64,000 nt of DNA from JBGTFE01 sp049799955 (GCA_049799955.1 JBARIW010000077.1:99010-163009); one strand, 5' to 3'; counted from the stretch's first letter, positions 1 through 8,752 are shown. Notes: generated from the sequence alone by a model not told the origin. Program-made: numbers and translations.

Positions 1-2
1 CG

Positions 3-2612
3 CCGAGCGGCGTTCTCGGAAACGATTCGATTTTGGTAACGGCAGCGGAGGCGGGCAAGTATAAAATCGAGGTTTCGCCCGCCGACCCGCGCGCCGGTAC
101 GGGAAAATACACGATTAAATTAATTGAAATTCGCCCGACGGTCGCGCAGGATTTTGAGATAAACGCGGCGGCGAAAAAGCTGCTTGAGCTTGGCAACGAA
201 ACAAGCGAGCTGCGACAAAAAGGAACGCGCGAAGGGCGGCGACAGGCGCTGGAGAAATTTCAGGAAATAATCGCCGTATCGAAAATAAAACAGGACAAAA
301 CCTGGGAAGTCGTCGCGCTGATTTCGAGCGGTCTGGTTTACGAACAGCTCGGCGAGCTGCAAAATTCGCTCGATTTTTACCTGCGCGGGCTGGATTTGAC
401 GCGCGCCATAGGTAATCGCCAATACGAAGCGTCGGCGGTCAACAACATCGGCTATTCTCTGAATATTGCGGGCGATTACGAAAAAGCGATTTTTTATTAC
501 AATCAATCGATTGAAATGGAGCGCGAAGTCGGCAATCTGCGCGGCGAAGCCATCAGTTTAAATAACGTCGGTTCGGCGTATATGTTTTTGGGCGATTTGG
601 CAAAAGCGCAGGAATTTTATCAAAAATCGCTCGTTTTGCGGCGCGAGCTAAAAGACGAGCGCGGCGAAGCCAACACGCTCAACAATCTCGGTCTGGCTTT
701 TGCAAAGGCGGGCGACACGGCGAAAGCGCTGGAATTTCACACGCAGTCATACGAATTAAGAAGGCGCGCCGGCGACCGTCGCGGCGAGGCGACTTCGCTC
801 GGAAATCTCGGCAAAACCGCATGGACGACGGGCGATAAAACAAAGGCTTTCGAATATTTTACCGGGGCTAACGCGCTGGCGATTACGCTCGGCGAGCGCC
901 GTATTATCGCCGACACTTTTTACTGGCTGGCAATTTGCGAGCGGGAAAAAGGAAATCTGCCGAAAGCGTTTGAAAACATCGAAAACGGCTTGCAGATAGT
1001 CGAACAAATTCGCGGCGAGCTAATCAGTCCCGAACTTCGTCTCGGATATTTTTCGACCGTTCAGCAATTTTACGAGTTTTATACCGATTTGCTCGTCGCG
1101 CGTTACGAAAAATCGAAAGACGCCGGCGACATTGCGCTCGCGCTCGAAGCCAGCGAACGCGCCCGAACGCGCAGTCTCGTCGAGCTTCTACAGGAAGCGA
1201 GAATCAATATCAAACAGGGCGTCGATACAAAATCGCTCGAACGCGCGCAGGATTTGCAGGACGCGCTAAACGCGAAATATCGCCAGCGAACTCAGCTTTT
1301 AAGCGGAAAATCGACGGCGGAACAAATCACGAAAATCACGAATGAAATAACCGCGCTTTCGACCGAGACGGAAAATCTACAAATCAAAATCCGCCGCGAA
1401 AATCCGCGCTACGCCGGTTTAACTTTCGGCGCGAATCTTTCAGGCAAAGAGATTCAAAATCTTCTGGACGACGAAACTGTTTTGCTTGAATACAAGCTCG
1501 GCTCGGCGCGTTCGTTTTTGTGGCTCGTGACGAAAAATTCGACTGAGATTTTCACGCTTCCTTCGCGAAGTGAAATCGAAACGACGGCAAGAAATTTTTA
1601 TACTTCGATAACTTCTCGCGACAAGACAAAGGAAGCGCAGACGGCTGAGTTTTCAAAGCGATTGAGCGAAATTTTGCTCGCGCCGGTCGCCGGAAAAATT
1701 GAAAACAAACGCCTCGCAATCGTCGCCGACGGCGTTTTGCAGTTTATTCCGTTCGCTTCGCTTCAAATTCAAAATTCCAAATCTCAGGTTCCGGCTTTTT
1801 TGACTGAAACAAACGAGATTGTCGCGCTGCCTTCGGCGAGCGTTTTAGCCGAATTAAGGCAAAACGCGAGCGGGCGCAAAACGCCCGGAAAAGCGATTGC
1901 GATTTTTGCCGACGCGGTTTTTGAGGCAAATGACACGCGCCTTTCGATTGTGCCGCGAATCGTATCGGAAAAACCGGCTGAACTCGGAAAAGTTCTGCGC
2001 GATTTTAATCTCGGCGAAAATCTTCCGCGCCTGCTTTCTTCGCGCGTCGAGGCTAAAAATATTTCCGCTTTCGTGCCGAAAAACCAGTCGGTTTTGAACG
2101 TCGATTTTGAAGCGAATCGCGAAAACGCGATGAGCGAAACTTTAGCCGAATACAAAATTCTGCATTTTGCGACACACGGACTTCTGGACACTTCGCGTCC
2201 GGAGCTTTCCGGCTTGGTTCTCTCGCTTTTCGACGAAAACGGAAAGCCGCAGGACGGTTTTCTGCGGCTGAATCAAATTTATAATTTGAATCTGAACAGC
2301 GATTTGGTCGTGCTTTCGGCTTGCCAGACGGCTCTCGGAAAAGACGTTCGCGGCGAAGGCTTAATCGGTCTGACGCGCGGCTTTATGTATGCCGGAGCGA
2401 AACGCGTCGTGGCGAGTCTCTGGAAAGTTGACGACGCGGCGACCGCCGAATTTATGAAGCGTTTTTATCAAAATCTTTTACAGAAAAAACTTTCCGCCGC
2501 CGCTGCCTTAAGACAGGCGCAAAACGAAATGCGGCAGATTCCGCGTTTTAAATCGCCGTATTTCTGGGCGGGATTTACGCTTCAGGGCGAATGGAAAGAA
2601 CGTGAAAAGTGA
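3..2612 (+). CDS. TPR-CHAT protease-like protein, 5' end outside window
   Basis: The frame is open from the first bases, so the true start lies upstream; the TTG at 33 is only the first visible start codon. The first 30 residues are beta-like (GKYKIEV, GKYTIKL), resembling the end of a PPC-type exported domain. About six TPR units follow (to about residue 330), then a helical linker and a C-terminal CHAT domain, a caspase-like cysteine peptidase fold. The expected catalytic His (HFATHG, codon 2175-2177) and Cys (LSACQTA, codon 2322-2324) are both present. Substrate unknown. A sigma factor and an anti-sigma-like membrane protein follow on the same strand, which suggests a signalling role. The stop codon lies inside the first copies of a tandem repeat. 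Confidence 0.88.
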   Translation, partial: PSGVLGNDSILVTAAEAGKYKIEVSPADPRAGTGKYTIKLIEIRPTVAQDFEINAAAKKLLELGNETSELRQKGTREGRRQALEKFQEIIAVSKIKQDKTWEVVALISSGLVYEQLGELQNSLDFYLRGLDLTRAIGNRQYEASAVNNIGYSLNIAGDYEKAIFYYNQSIEMEREVGNLRGEAISLNNVGSAYMFLGDLAKAQEFYQKSLVLRRELKDERGEANTLNNLGLAFAKAGDTAKALEFHTQSYELRRRAGDRRGEATSLGNLGKTAWTTGDKTKAFEYFTGANALAITLGERRIIADTFYWLAICEREKGNLPKAFENIENGLQIVEQIRGELISPELRLGYFSTVQQFYEFYTDLLVARYEKSKDAGDIALALEASERARTRSLVELLQEARINIKQGVDTKSLERAQDLQDALNAKYRQRTQLLSGKSTAEQITKITNEITALSTETENLQIKIRRENPRYAGLTFGANLSGKEIQNLLDDETVLLEYKLGSARSFLWLVTKNSTEIFTLPSRSEIETTARNFYTSITSRDKTKEAQTAEFSKRLSEILLAPVAGKIENKRLAIVADGVLQFIPFASLQIQNSKSQVPAFLTETNEIVALPSASVLAELRQNASGRKTPGKAIAIFADAVFEANDTRLSIVPRIVSEKPAELGKVLRDFNLGENLPRLLSSRVEAKNISAFVPKNQSVLNVDFEANRENAMSETLAEYKILHFATHGLLDTSRPELSGLVLSLFDENGKPQDGFLRLNQIYNLNLNSDLVVLSACQTALGKDVRGEGLIGLTRGFMYAGAKRVVASLWKVDDAATAEFMKRFYQNLLQKKLSAAAALRQAQNEMRQIPRFKSPYFWAGFTLQGEWKEREK

Positions 2613-2689
2613 AAAGTGAAAAGTGAAAAGCGCGGGAAACTAATCTGCCTTTTACCTTTCGCTTTTTACTTTTAGTTTTTCATTTTTTC
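2602..2689. repeat. Quasi-palindromic word repeat between CHAT and sigma genes
   Basis: Left arm 2602-2632 is a tandem of GTGAAAA-type words; right arm 2648-2689 is built of CTTTTTAC/CTTTTAC-type words, the approximate reverse complement. The CHAT stop codon (2610-2612) lies in the left arm. No T-run characteristic of a simple terminator follows. Confidence 0.75.
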
Positions 2690-2733
2690 ATCTACACTTA
2701 GCTTGTTTTATCAAACTCTCGCCGCCGCGAAAA

Positions 2734-3318
2734 ATGCAGGTGGAAAACGTTATAACGCAAACAGGATTCGATACGCTTCTCGGCTTGCTCGACGCCGACC
2801 GCGAGCTTGCGGGCGCGAGGTATGAATCTCTGCGCGTGCGGCTCGTCAAATTTTTCGAGTGGCGCGGCTGCGAAAGCGCCGAAGAATTGACCGATGTTGT
2901 TTTCGACCGCGTTATCAAAAAAATCGCGGAAGGCGAGCAAATCCAAAACATTAACGCTTATGCCGCGACCGTTGCGCAGTTTGTTTTCAAAGAAGACTGC
3001 CGACGCCGCGAGCGCCTGTTTCAATCAATCGAAGATAATCCGGCAATCGAAAACATAACTGCGGCGGGCGATTTAGCCGAAGCATCTGAAACCGGCGACG
3101 CGCGGCTCGATTGTCTGGAAAAATGTCTGGCGGCGTTTCCCGACGAAAACCGTCGTCTCGTCATCGCTTATTACGATACCGACGAGCGAACGATGATTGC
3201 GACGCGCAAACGGCTGGCAGATTCGCTCGATATGTCGCTCAATACTTTGCGGATTCGCGTTTGTCGCCTGAAAGCGAAATTGGAAGACTGCACGATTGAT
3301 TGCTGTCGGGAGGTTTAA
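2734..3318 (+). CDS. ECF-like RNA polymerase sigma factor
   Basis: A 194-residue protein with the two-part layout of a small sigma-70 factor. Residues 25-95 are helical with a region-2-like stretch (ELTDVVFDRVI, then INAYAATVAQFVF). Residues 125-185 look like region 4, with a helix-turn-helix ending in SLNTLRIRVCRLKAKL, which matches the usual recognition-helix style (xLRxRxxRxxxxL). Sigma factors direct RNA polymerase to particular promoters. It sits between the CHAT gene and a membrane-anchored anti-sigma-like gene, so it is probably controlled by one or both. A repeated motif upstream of the two following genes may be its promoter. Divergence from classical ECF factors leaves subgroup assignment open. 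Confidence 0.72.
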   Translation: MQVENVITQTGFDTLLGLLDADRELAGARYESLRVRLVKFFEWRGCESAEELTDVVFDRVIKKIAEGEQIQNINAYAATVAQFVFKEDCRRRERLFQSIEDNPAIENITAAGDLAEASETGDARLDCLEKCLAAFPDENRRLVIAYYDTDERTMIATRKRLADSLDMSLNTLRIRVCRLKAKLEDCTIDCCREV

Positions 3319-3426
3319 GATTTAAGATTCAAGATTTAAGATTCAAAATAAAGAAAGGACCAATCTTGAATCTTGAATCTTAAATCTTGAATTTTGAATT
3401 TTGACTCTTGAATTTTGACTCTTGAA
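3315..3426. repeat. Quasi-palindromic AAGATTC/AAGATTT word repeat
   Basis: Left arm 3315-3349 repeats the 7-base words AAGATTT/AAGATTC; right arm 3361-3426 repeats their complements (AATCTTG, AATTTTG, ACTCTTG). The sigma-factor stop codon (3316-3318) starts the left arm. The same vocabulary recurs near 37.1, 43.55 and 45.5 kb. Confidence 0.8.
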
Positions 3427-3427
3427 G

Positions 3428-3459
3428 TGAAATGTTTTTGCGATTTTTCGCACTATAGT
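3428..3459 (+). promoter_or_regulatory. Putative ECF-type promoter motif, copy 1
   Basis: TGAAATGTTTTTGCG at 3428-3442 followed by TTTTTCGCACTAT. Without gaps, 22 of the first 27 bases match the motif at 4526-4552, and the first 10 are identical. It lies 15 to 20 bases before the GTG start of the anti-sigma-like gene. Placement beside a sigma gene suggests recognition by that sigma; this is inference. Bases 3439-3452 can also form a small hairpin. Confidence 0.5.
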
Positions 3460-3475
3460 TGGGAAAAGAAAAAAA

Positions 3476-4441
3476 GTGGTTCAAGACCAGATAAAAACGG
3501 AAGCGGATGTTCGACGGTTTCTGCTCGGCGAAATGTCCGAAGACGAAAGAAGCGCGTTTGAGGCAAAATTCGTCGAAAATGAGGATTTGTTCGAGCAGAT
3601 TCGCGTCGTCGAAGACGAATTGATTGAATCTTACGTTCGCGGCACGCTCGAATTATCCGGGCGCGAGCGATTTGAAAAAATCTTTTTGACTACAAAATCC
3701 CGCCGCCTGCGCGTCGCTTTCACACGCGAAATGCTCGGAAAATTATCAGAATACAAAGAAACTGACGCCGTAAAAAAAATTGAAACGGCAGCGGCGAATC
3801 CGTCTGCATGGAATTCGATAGCAAATTTTTTCAAAACTCCGAAGCTCGCTTTCGGCGCGGCGTTTGCCCTTTTGGTTTTGATTTTCGGCGGCTGGCTTTT
3901 AACGCGAAATCCGAACCGGAATGAAATTGTCCGCCAAATCACGCCGTCGCCGACGAATCAGAATTCGCCTGCAAATCAAAGCGATTTAGAGAACTCAAAC
4001 ACTAATATCGCCGAAAAAATCCCCGAAAACAAAAACGTTTCACCGAATGCGAATAAGGAATCGCAGAACAAAAATCAAAATACGAACGCGCCTAAGCCTG
4101 AATCAAACGGCGCAGCGCCGATTCTCGCCTTGTTTGCGGGCGGCGTCCGCGCGGGCGGCAAAACGGCGGAGCTGAATTTGCCGGAAAACGCGCGCGGCGC
4201 AAATTTGCAGGTGAATCTCGAAAGTCAGGATTACAAAATCTACATGGTTGAAATCGTCGATGCGGACGGCAATCCGATTTTGAAAAGCAACAATCTCAAA
4301 GCCAAAAATTCAAAACTCTTTCTTTTCATTCCCGCCGCCAAGCTTCGCAGAGGCGATTATATGGTCAAGCTTTCCGCGCTCAACGCGCAAAACGAAACGG
4401 AATCGGTCGCCGATTATACATTCCGCGTCAACCGGAAATAG
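3476..4441 (+). CDS. Membrane-anchored anti-sigma-like protein
   Basis: A 321-residue protein with a GTG start and no clear ribosome-binding site. Residues 1-95 form an acidic helical domain (VRRFLLGEMSEDERSAFE...) like the cytosolic anti-sigma domains of Acidobacteriota, but it lacks the HxxxCxxC zinc motif. One transmembrane helix lies at about 118-142 (LAFGAAFALLVLIFGGWLL). An Asn-rich linker (145-205) leads to a beta-rich outer domain (205-321). The layout fits a sensor that holds the upstream sigma factor at the membrane and is released by cleavage or conformational change. No activity is demonstrated, and the anti-sigma role rests on domain style and gene order. Confidence 0.6.
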   Translation: MVQDQIKTEADVRRFLLGEMSEDERSAFEAKFVENEDLFEQIRVVEDELIESYVRGTLELSGRERFEKIFLTTKSRRLRVAFTREMLGKLSEYKETDAVKKIETAAANPSAWNSIANFFKTPKLAFGAAFALLVLIFGGWLLTRNPNRNEIVRQITPSPTNQNSPANQSDLENSNTNIAEKIPENKNVSPNANKESQNKNQNTNAPKPESNGAAPILALFAGGVRAGGKTAELNLPENARGANLQVNLESQDYKIYMVEIVDADGNPILKSNNLKAKNSKLFLFIPAAKLRRGDYMVKLSALNAQNETESVADYTFRVNRK

Positions 4442-4443
4442 CT

Positions 4444-4524
4444 AAAAAAGTTCAAAGTTCAAGATTCAAGGTTCAAGGTCGAAAAATGCTTTGAACCTTG
4501 AACTTTGAACTTTGAACTTTTTTT
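4444..4524. repeat. Quasi-palindromic AAAGTTC/AAGGTTC word repeat
   Basis: Left arm 4444-4478 (AAAGTTCAAAGTTC, then AAGATTCAAGGTTC); right arm 4491-4524 (TTGAACCTTGAACTTTGAAC). The right arm ends in a T-run, so this copy could also act as a terminator for the anti-sigma-like gene. It begins two bases after that gene's stop codon. Confidence 0.8.
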
Positions 4525-4525
4525 C

Positions 4526-4557
4526 TGAAATGTTTCTGCGCTCTTTGACACTCTTAT
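4526..4557 (+). promoter_or_regulatory. Putative ECF-type promoter motif, copy 2
   Basis: TGAAATGTTTCTGCG followed by CTCTTTGACACTCTTAT, matching the motif at 3428 in 22 of 27 positions. It lies about 120 bases before the metalloprotease start and, like copy 1, directly follows the right arm of a quasi-palindromic repeat. A TTGACA at 4545-4550 overlaps it, so an ordinary sigma-70 -35 element is an alternative reading. Confidence 0.45.
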
Positions 4558-4679
4558 CGAAAGCAATTTTTGTCAAAGGGAAAACCCGGGAAAGTAAGGC
4601 AAATACAATTCGCTTATATTTGGACTCAAAAAATGGAAAGCTCGACTTTTCAAAATAACAAAAGGAGATAAGAAAACAA

Positions 4680-5924
4680 ATGAGTAAAGTTACATGGACA
4701 ATCACGGGCAGAATCACGGTCAATGAAAATGCAATCAGCGGCATCATGACCAATAGAGCAGTAGCAGGCGCCGAGGTCGAAATCTCTGCCTCAAATTTAG
4801 GAGTGTTTGCCTCCTGGGGAAAGGTGCGCACCGACGCGGCGGGCAACTTCAGCTTGAAGATAGAAAAAGACAAGAGCAAGCGCAAGTTTAAGGTCAAAGT
4901 GCGCTTCGAGGACAATGACCTTGCGATTAACAGCGGCGCAATGGCGGACATGGCGAATTTCTTAAGCCCGGCAATCACAATCTTCGAGCACGACCACGAG
5001 GTGGAAGGTCCGACTATCAACATCGGAACCAAAACCTTTGAATCGGGCGCGAACGGCGAACTCGGCACACTCGACAACCGGCGACGCGCCATCACCTGGT
5101 TCGCCGTCAAGACGCTGATAAATACGCTGCGAAACAGGGATAGTTACTTCGCTTTCAAAAGCAAAATCAGGGTAATTTATCCAGCCAACAACGTCAGCGG
5201 CGCATGTTACGCGAACGGCGTTACCCGCTCCGCATACATCCACTCGACGGACAAAAGTGACCAATGGAGCGTCGAAACCGTGTTCCACGAAGTCATGCAC
5301 TTATGGAACTACGACCATAATCACGGAACCGCAAACTGGCTCGCGGCGGTATTCTGTCCGCCGGATATGGACACTCACGGTCAATCGGAACGACTCAACA
5401 TCGCCTTTCACGAGGGATTTGCCGAGTTTGCGGCGAACGAACTGCTATGGCAAATATTCGGCAACGAGGATAAGAGCGCGGAAAGGAAAATCCGAAAGCA
5501 GCTTCCCTATAACCGGTACGCGCTCGTCCACGAGCTTAAACTTGATACCGTTGACGAGGTCGAACAAAGCGACAAAGGCGTTTTTCGTGCCTTGTGCCTG
5601 CTGGTCATGTCTCAAATCTACGATTATCAGTTTGGCAATAAGGACACCGCGTTGAGCACCGCGCCGTTTCCCAAACAAATTCATACTGACGGTCTCGCCT
5701 GTCCTCACCCGATGTCGTTTGCGACGATATTCGACGTTTTGAAGGTCTTTCAGGCTAATCCTGCTAAAGGTTATTCAAATGAATGGGAGGTCGGCGGGAG
5801 AGATTACGGCGTGCGGCGATTCATCGAACGAGCCGGAGACATTCTGGATAATCTTGACAATACCACCAAGAATCTTATGCTCGGTCTTATTGACCCGAAC
5901 AGCCGTGAAGAACCCGTACACTAA
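4680..5924 (+). CDS. Putative zinc metalloprotease with N-terminal beta domain
   Basis: A 414-residue protein behind a good ribosome-binding site (AAAGGAGA, 4661-4668). Residues 5-95 resemble a carboxypeptidase-regulatory-like beta-sandwich (VAGAEVEIS, TDAAGNFSLKI). Residues 195-260 carry FHEVMHLWN, an HExxH zinc-peptidase motif (H203, E204, H207), and then AFHEGFAEFAANE around 242-253, giving a plausible third zinc ligand (E245 or E249). This arrangement fits a gluzincin-type peptidase, but the family is not recognised. There is no signal peptide or membrane segment, so it is cytosolic or exported by another route. Its upstream motif resembles the one before the anti-sigma-like gene, suggesting co-regulation. 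A strong terminator follows. Confidence 0.62.
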   Translation: MSKVTWTITGRITVNENAISGIMTNRAVAGAEVEISASNLGVFASWGKVRTDAAGNFSLKIEKDKSKRKFKVKVRFEDNDLAINSGAMADMANFLSPAITIFEHDHEVEGPTINIGTKTFESGANGELGTLDNRRRAITWFAVKTLINTLRNRDSYFAFKSKIRVIYPANNVSGACYANGVTRSAYIHSTDKSDQWSVETVFHEVMHLWNYDHNHGTANWLAAVFCPPDMDTHGQSERLNIAFHEGFAEFAANELLWQIFGNEDKSAERKIRKQLPYNRYALVHELKLDTVDEVEQSDKGVFRALCLLVMSQIYDYQFGNKDTALSTAPFPKQIHTDGLACPHPMSFATIFDVLKVFQANPAKGYSNEWEVGGRDYGVRRFIERAGDILDNLDNTTKNLMLGLIDPNSREEPVH

Positions 5925-5975
5925 AAAGCGGCGCTCGCAGAAACCCTTGAGTTAATCCAAATTCTACAAATCCGC

Positions 5976-6014
5976 AAAACGCGCTTGATTTTCACGCAAA
6001 TCAGGCGCGTTTTT
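5976..6014. terminator. Bidirectional rho-independent terminator
   Basis: Arm 5976-5991 pairs with 5998-6014 (AAACGCGCTTGATTT against AAATCAGGCGCGTTT, one G-U), with loop TCACGC and A/T runs on both sides. It separates the convergent metalloprotease and histidine kinase genes and can serve both. Confidence 0.85.
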
Positions 6015-6033
6015 CTTTGTCTGAAAATAATTT

Positions 6034-7698
6034 TTAAAGCTCTGAAACGTTTTTCCCGACCTGTTCATGAGTTTTAAGCAGAAGCTCATTAATTATTTTC
6101 ATCAAACGGTTAAAATCGACCGGTTTGGCGACGTGAATATCGAAACCCGATGACTGAACTCGTTTTTGCTCTTCAGCGCCGACGTATCCGGTCAGGGCAA
6201 TCGCCGGGGTTTGTCCGCCGCTTTCAACCGGCAAAGCGCGAATTCGCTTGATTAAATCGTATCCGTCCATTTCCGGCATTCCTAAATCGCTGATTAAAAT
6301 ATCCGGCTCAAACGCGGAAAAATGAGCCAGAGCTTCGCCGGCGCTGCCTGCCGTCATAATTTGAGCTTTCGTATCTTCGAGAACGTATCTGAGCATTTCG
6401 CGCGAATCGGCGTCGTCGTCAACGACCAGAATGCGGAATCCGCCAAAATCATTTTTCGCCGGTTTGATAAAAGAACCGGTTGAACGGTCGAAATCTTCCT
6501 CGCTTTTCTGCGGCATCAAAAGCGGCAGAGACATCGTAAAAGTCGCGCCCGCGCCTTCGCCCGCGCTTTCCGCAGTAATTGTGCCGCCGTGCATTTCAGC
6601 CAGATTTTTGACAATCGAAAGACCCAAGCCCAGACCGCCGTACTTGCGTTTCGAGCTTCCGTCAGCCTGCCGGAAACGCTCGAAAACAAAAGGCAGAAAA
6701 TCATCATCAATGCCTTGCCCGGAATCCCGGATGACGACTTCCGCAAAAGCATCGATTTCGCGCAGAATTATTTCGATTTGCCCGTTTAAGGGCGTAAATT
6801 TTACCGCGTTCGAAAGCAAATTCCAGAATATCTGTTGCAGGCGGCTGGCGTCGCCCATCACAAAAGTCTCGCCGGATTCGATAGTTTTGATTAGTTTTAT
6901 TTCTCTCGCGCTTGCTGACGGACTTATGTTTTCGAGCGCGGTTTCGATGCTTTCGGCTAAATCAACCGGATGCAAGTCGAGCCGCATCTGCCCGGTAACG
7001 ATGCGCGATACGTCGAGCAAATCGTCGATGATTTGCGTCTGCGAGCCGACGTTTCTTTGAATCGTATAGAGCGCGTGGCGCGATTTTTCCGCGCTCGAAT
7101 CTCCGCTCAAAAGAATCTGCGTCCAGCCGTTAATGGCGTTGAGCGGCGTGCGGATTTCGTGCGAAACGCTGGCTAAAAATTCGTCTTTCAGGCGGCTGTT
7201 TTCTTCGGCAAGCTGCCGCGCGGATTGCTCGCTTGCCAGAAGCCGACCGCGTTCTTCAATCTGGACGTTTAATTCCATCTCGCGCGCGACGCGCTCCGTA
7301 ACGTCTTCGATAATGGTGATTGTGCCGATAACTTTGTCGCCGTCAAAAAGCGGCGAAATTCGCGCGCTCTGCTGCATCTGCGCGAAAGCGGCGACGCCCG
7401 CGCTCGGTATCATCGGCAAAAGATATTTATGAAGACGATGCGACAGAATCCGGCTCTGCCCGTTTAGCGCATCGCTGTAAAACCGGTCGAAACCGCGCGT
7501 TTTTAGTTCGGGAAATATTTCGAGCAGATTGTCGTCGATTAAGTCTTTTTCGATTTTTCCGCTTTGTTTTTCAAACCATTTGTTGCAGAAGCGAATATTC
7601 AGCTTTTCGTCCGTAACGAGCAAGCCCTGCGCGGCAAACTCCGACATCCAGCGAAGCATCGCCGTGTCGAGTGATGAATTGTTTCCGTTATAGCTCAC
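6034..7698 (-). CDS. PAS hybrid histidine kinase, last gene of chemosensory operon
   Basis: A 554-residue cytosolic kinase. A PAS domain spans about 15-140 and ends in EDVTERVAREMEL. The dimerisation domain has SVSHEIRTPLN with His180 as phospho-acceptor. The HATPase_c domain shows NLLSNAVKFTP and GLGLGLSI, and a C-terminal receiver (about 425-540) has SDLGMPEMDG and the KP pair. It therefore autophosphorylates and can pass phosphate to its own receiver. It lies 20 bases after cheC at the end of the operon. Its PAS domain closely resembles that of the PAS-HEAT protein in the same operon, suggesting that both sense a common signal. Confidence 0.9.
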   Translation of the reverse strand: MSYNGNNSSLDTAMLRWMSEFAAQGLLVTDEKLNIRFCNKWFEKQSGKIEKDLIDDNLLEIFPELKTRGFDRFYSDALNGQSRILSHRLHKYLLPMIPSAGVAAFAQMQQSARISPLFDGDKVIGTITIIEDVTERVAREMELNVQIEERGRLLASEQSARQLAEENSRLKDEFLASVSHEIRTPLNAINGWTQILLSGDSSAEKSRHALYTIQRNVGSQTQIIDDLLDVSRIVTGQMRLDLHPVDLAESIETALENISPSASAREIKLIKTIESGETFVMGDASRLQQIFWNLLSNAVKFTPLNGQIEIILREIDAFAEVVIRDSGQGIDDDFLPFVFERFRQADGSSKRKYGGLGLGLSIVKNLAEMHGGTITAESAGEGAGATFTMSLPLLMPQKSEEDFDRSTGSFIKPAKNDFGGFRILVVDDDADSREMLRYVLEDTKAQIMTAGSAGEALAHFSAFEPDILISDLGMPEMDGYDLIKRIRALPVESGGQTPAIALTGYVGAEEQKRVQSSGFDIHVAKPVDFNRLMKIINELLLKTHEQVGKNVSEL

Positions 7699-7718
7699 AA
7701 ATTCTGTTTTTAATAAAA

Positions 7719-8381
7719 CTAAACGCTCAAATCGCTTTTCGCCGGATTCTGGCTTGAATGAATTTCTTCCTCTTGTCTCGTTTCCCAGCGCTCGATTTCC
7801 TCAATCAAACGGTTGAGCGAAATAACGCTCAAAACCAAAACCAGATAACCCGTAACGGCGCTTTCGCGAATGCGAAACGACGTGTAAACGATAATCGCAA
7901 AGCTCAAGCCTTCGCGCTCGTTCCTGACCGAATTTATTAAATCGTCGAGCGATTCGAGATGCAGATTCGGCACGGAAAAATTGACTCTGACGCGCAGAAC
8001 ATTGCCGAACATTCCGAGACACGCGTTGAGCAGAATATTGCCGACCTCGGTTAAAACTTCGCGCGCCGATTCGTCGAGCTGCGTCTGCGGCGCGTTCCCG
8101 TCGGTCAGCAAATCGGTTAATCTGACCGCGCCCTCGTAATTCAAAATCAAAAACGCGTCGCCCGCAATCGCGCCGTCGAACGGCTGATGAATCGAAGCCA
8201 CGTCGCCCGGCAGAAAACGCGCGAGTTTTGTCCCGACTTCTTCAATCGGGTAAATATCGACCTGCGGAACGTCGAGCAAAACACGATGTCCGGTGATTTC
8301 CGAGAGTGACGACGCGGTGCGCGAAAAAGCGATGTTGATAAATTCTCCGAGCGCGTCGGTTTGTCGTTCAGTTAAAATCAC
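7719..8381 (-). CDS. cheC: CheC-like CheY-P phosphatase
   Basis: A 220-residue protein with the CheC duplication. Each half has an E-x2-N helix: ALGEFINIAFSR near residue 10 and LTEVGNILLNACLG near 110. The second is followed by the expected Asn and Pro (VNFSVP). CheC/CheX/FliY proteins dephosphorylate CheY-P. The last 30 residues are charged and outside the family core. Its start overlaps the end of the receiver gene by four bases (ATGA), so the two are translationally coupled and the receiver is a probable substrate. CheD, a frequent CheC partner, is not in the operon. Confidence 0.82.
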   Translation of the reverse strand: MILTERQTDALGEFINIAFSRTASSLSEITGHRVLLDVPQVDIYPIEEVGTKLARFLPGDVASIHQPFDGAIAGDAFLILNYEGAVRLTDLLTDGNAPQTQLDESAREVLTEVGNILLNACLGMFGNVLRVRVNFSVPNLHLESLDDLINSVRNEREGLSFAIIVYTSFRIRESAVTGYLVLVLSVISLNRLIEEIERWETRQEEEIHSSQNPAKSDLSV

Positions 8382-8752
8382 GAAGCTTTCTCCTCATTCA
8401 TTACTGATTCCAAAACCTGCAACACTTTTTCCGGCGACAAAGGTTTATTGATAAACGCGTTTGCGCCCGCCGCCGCGACCATTTCTCTGGTCGAATCCTG
8501 TATGTCGGCGCTGGCGATAATCACGCGCGCTTCCGGGTCGAGCTCGCGCAGCTTCGCCAGAACGTCCAGCCCGTACATATCTTTCATCGTCAAATCGAGA
8601 AAAACCAAATCCGGTTTTTCAAGAAAATACTGCTCGATTCCAGCCGCGCCTTCATCGGCTTCAACGACTTCGTATCCGGTGCTTTCCACGATTCGACGCA
8701 GCATTCTGCGCGACATTGCGGAGTCATCGACAACCAAGATTTTCTTTTTCAC
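8378..8752 (-). CDS. cheY: CheY-like single-domain response regulator
   Basis: A 124-residue receiver domain with no output domain. The acidic pocket is VVDDS, the phospho-acceptor is D53 in VFLDLTMKDM, and the conserved Thr/Ser and Lys lie in IIASAD and INKPLS. It overlaps cheB upstream and cheC downstream by four bases each. It is the second stand-alone CheY of the operon; the first precedes cheA. One may carry the output and the other act as a phosphate sink, which is inference. Confidence 0.88.
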   Translation of the reverse strand: MKKKILVVDDSAMSRRMLRRIVESTGYEVVEADEGAAGIEQYFLEKPDLVFLDLTMKDMYGLDVLAKLRELDPEARVIIASADIQDSTREMVAAAGANAFINKPLSPEKVLQVLESVMNEEKAS

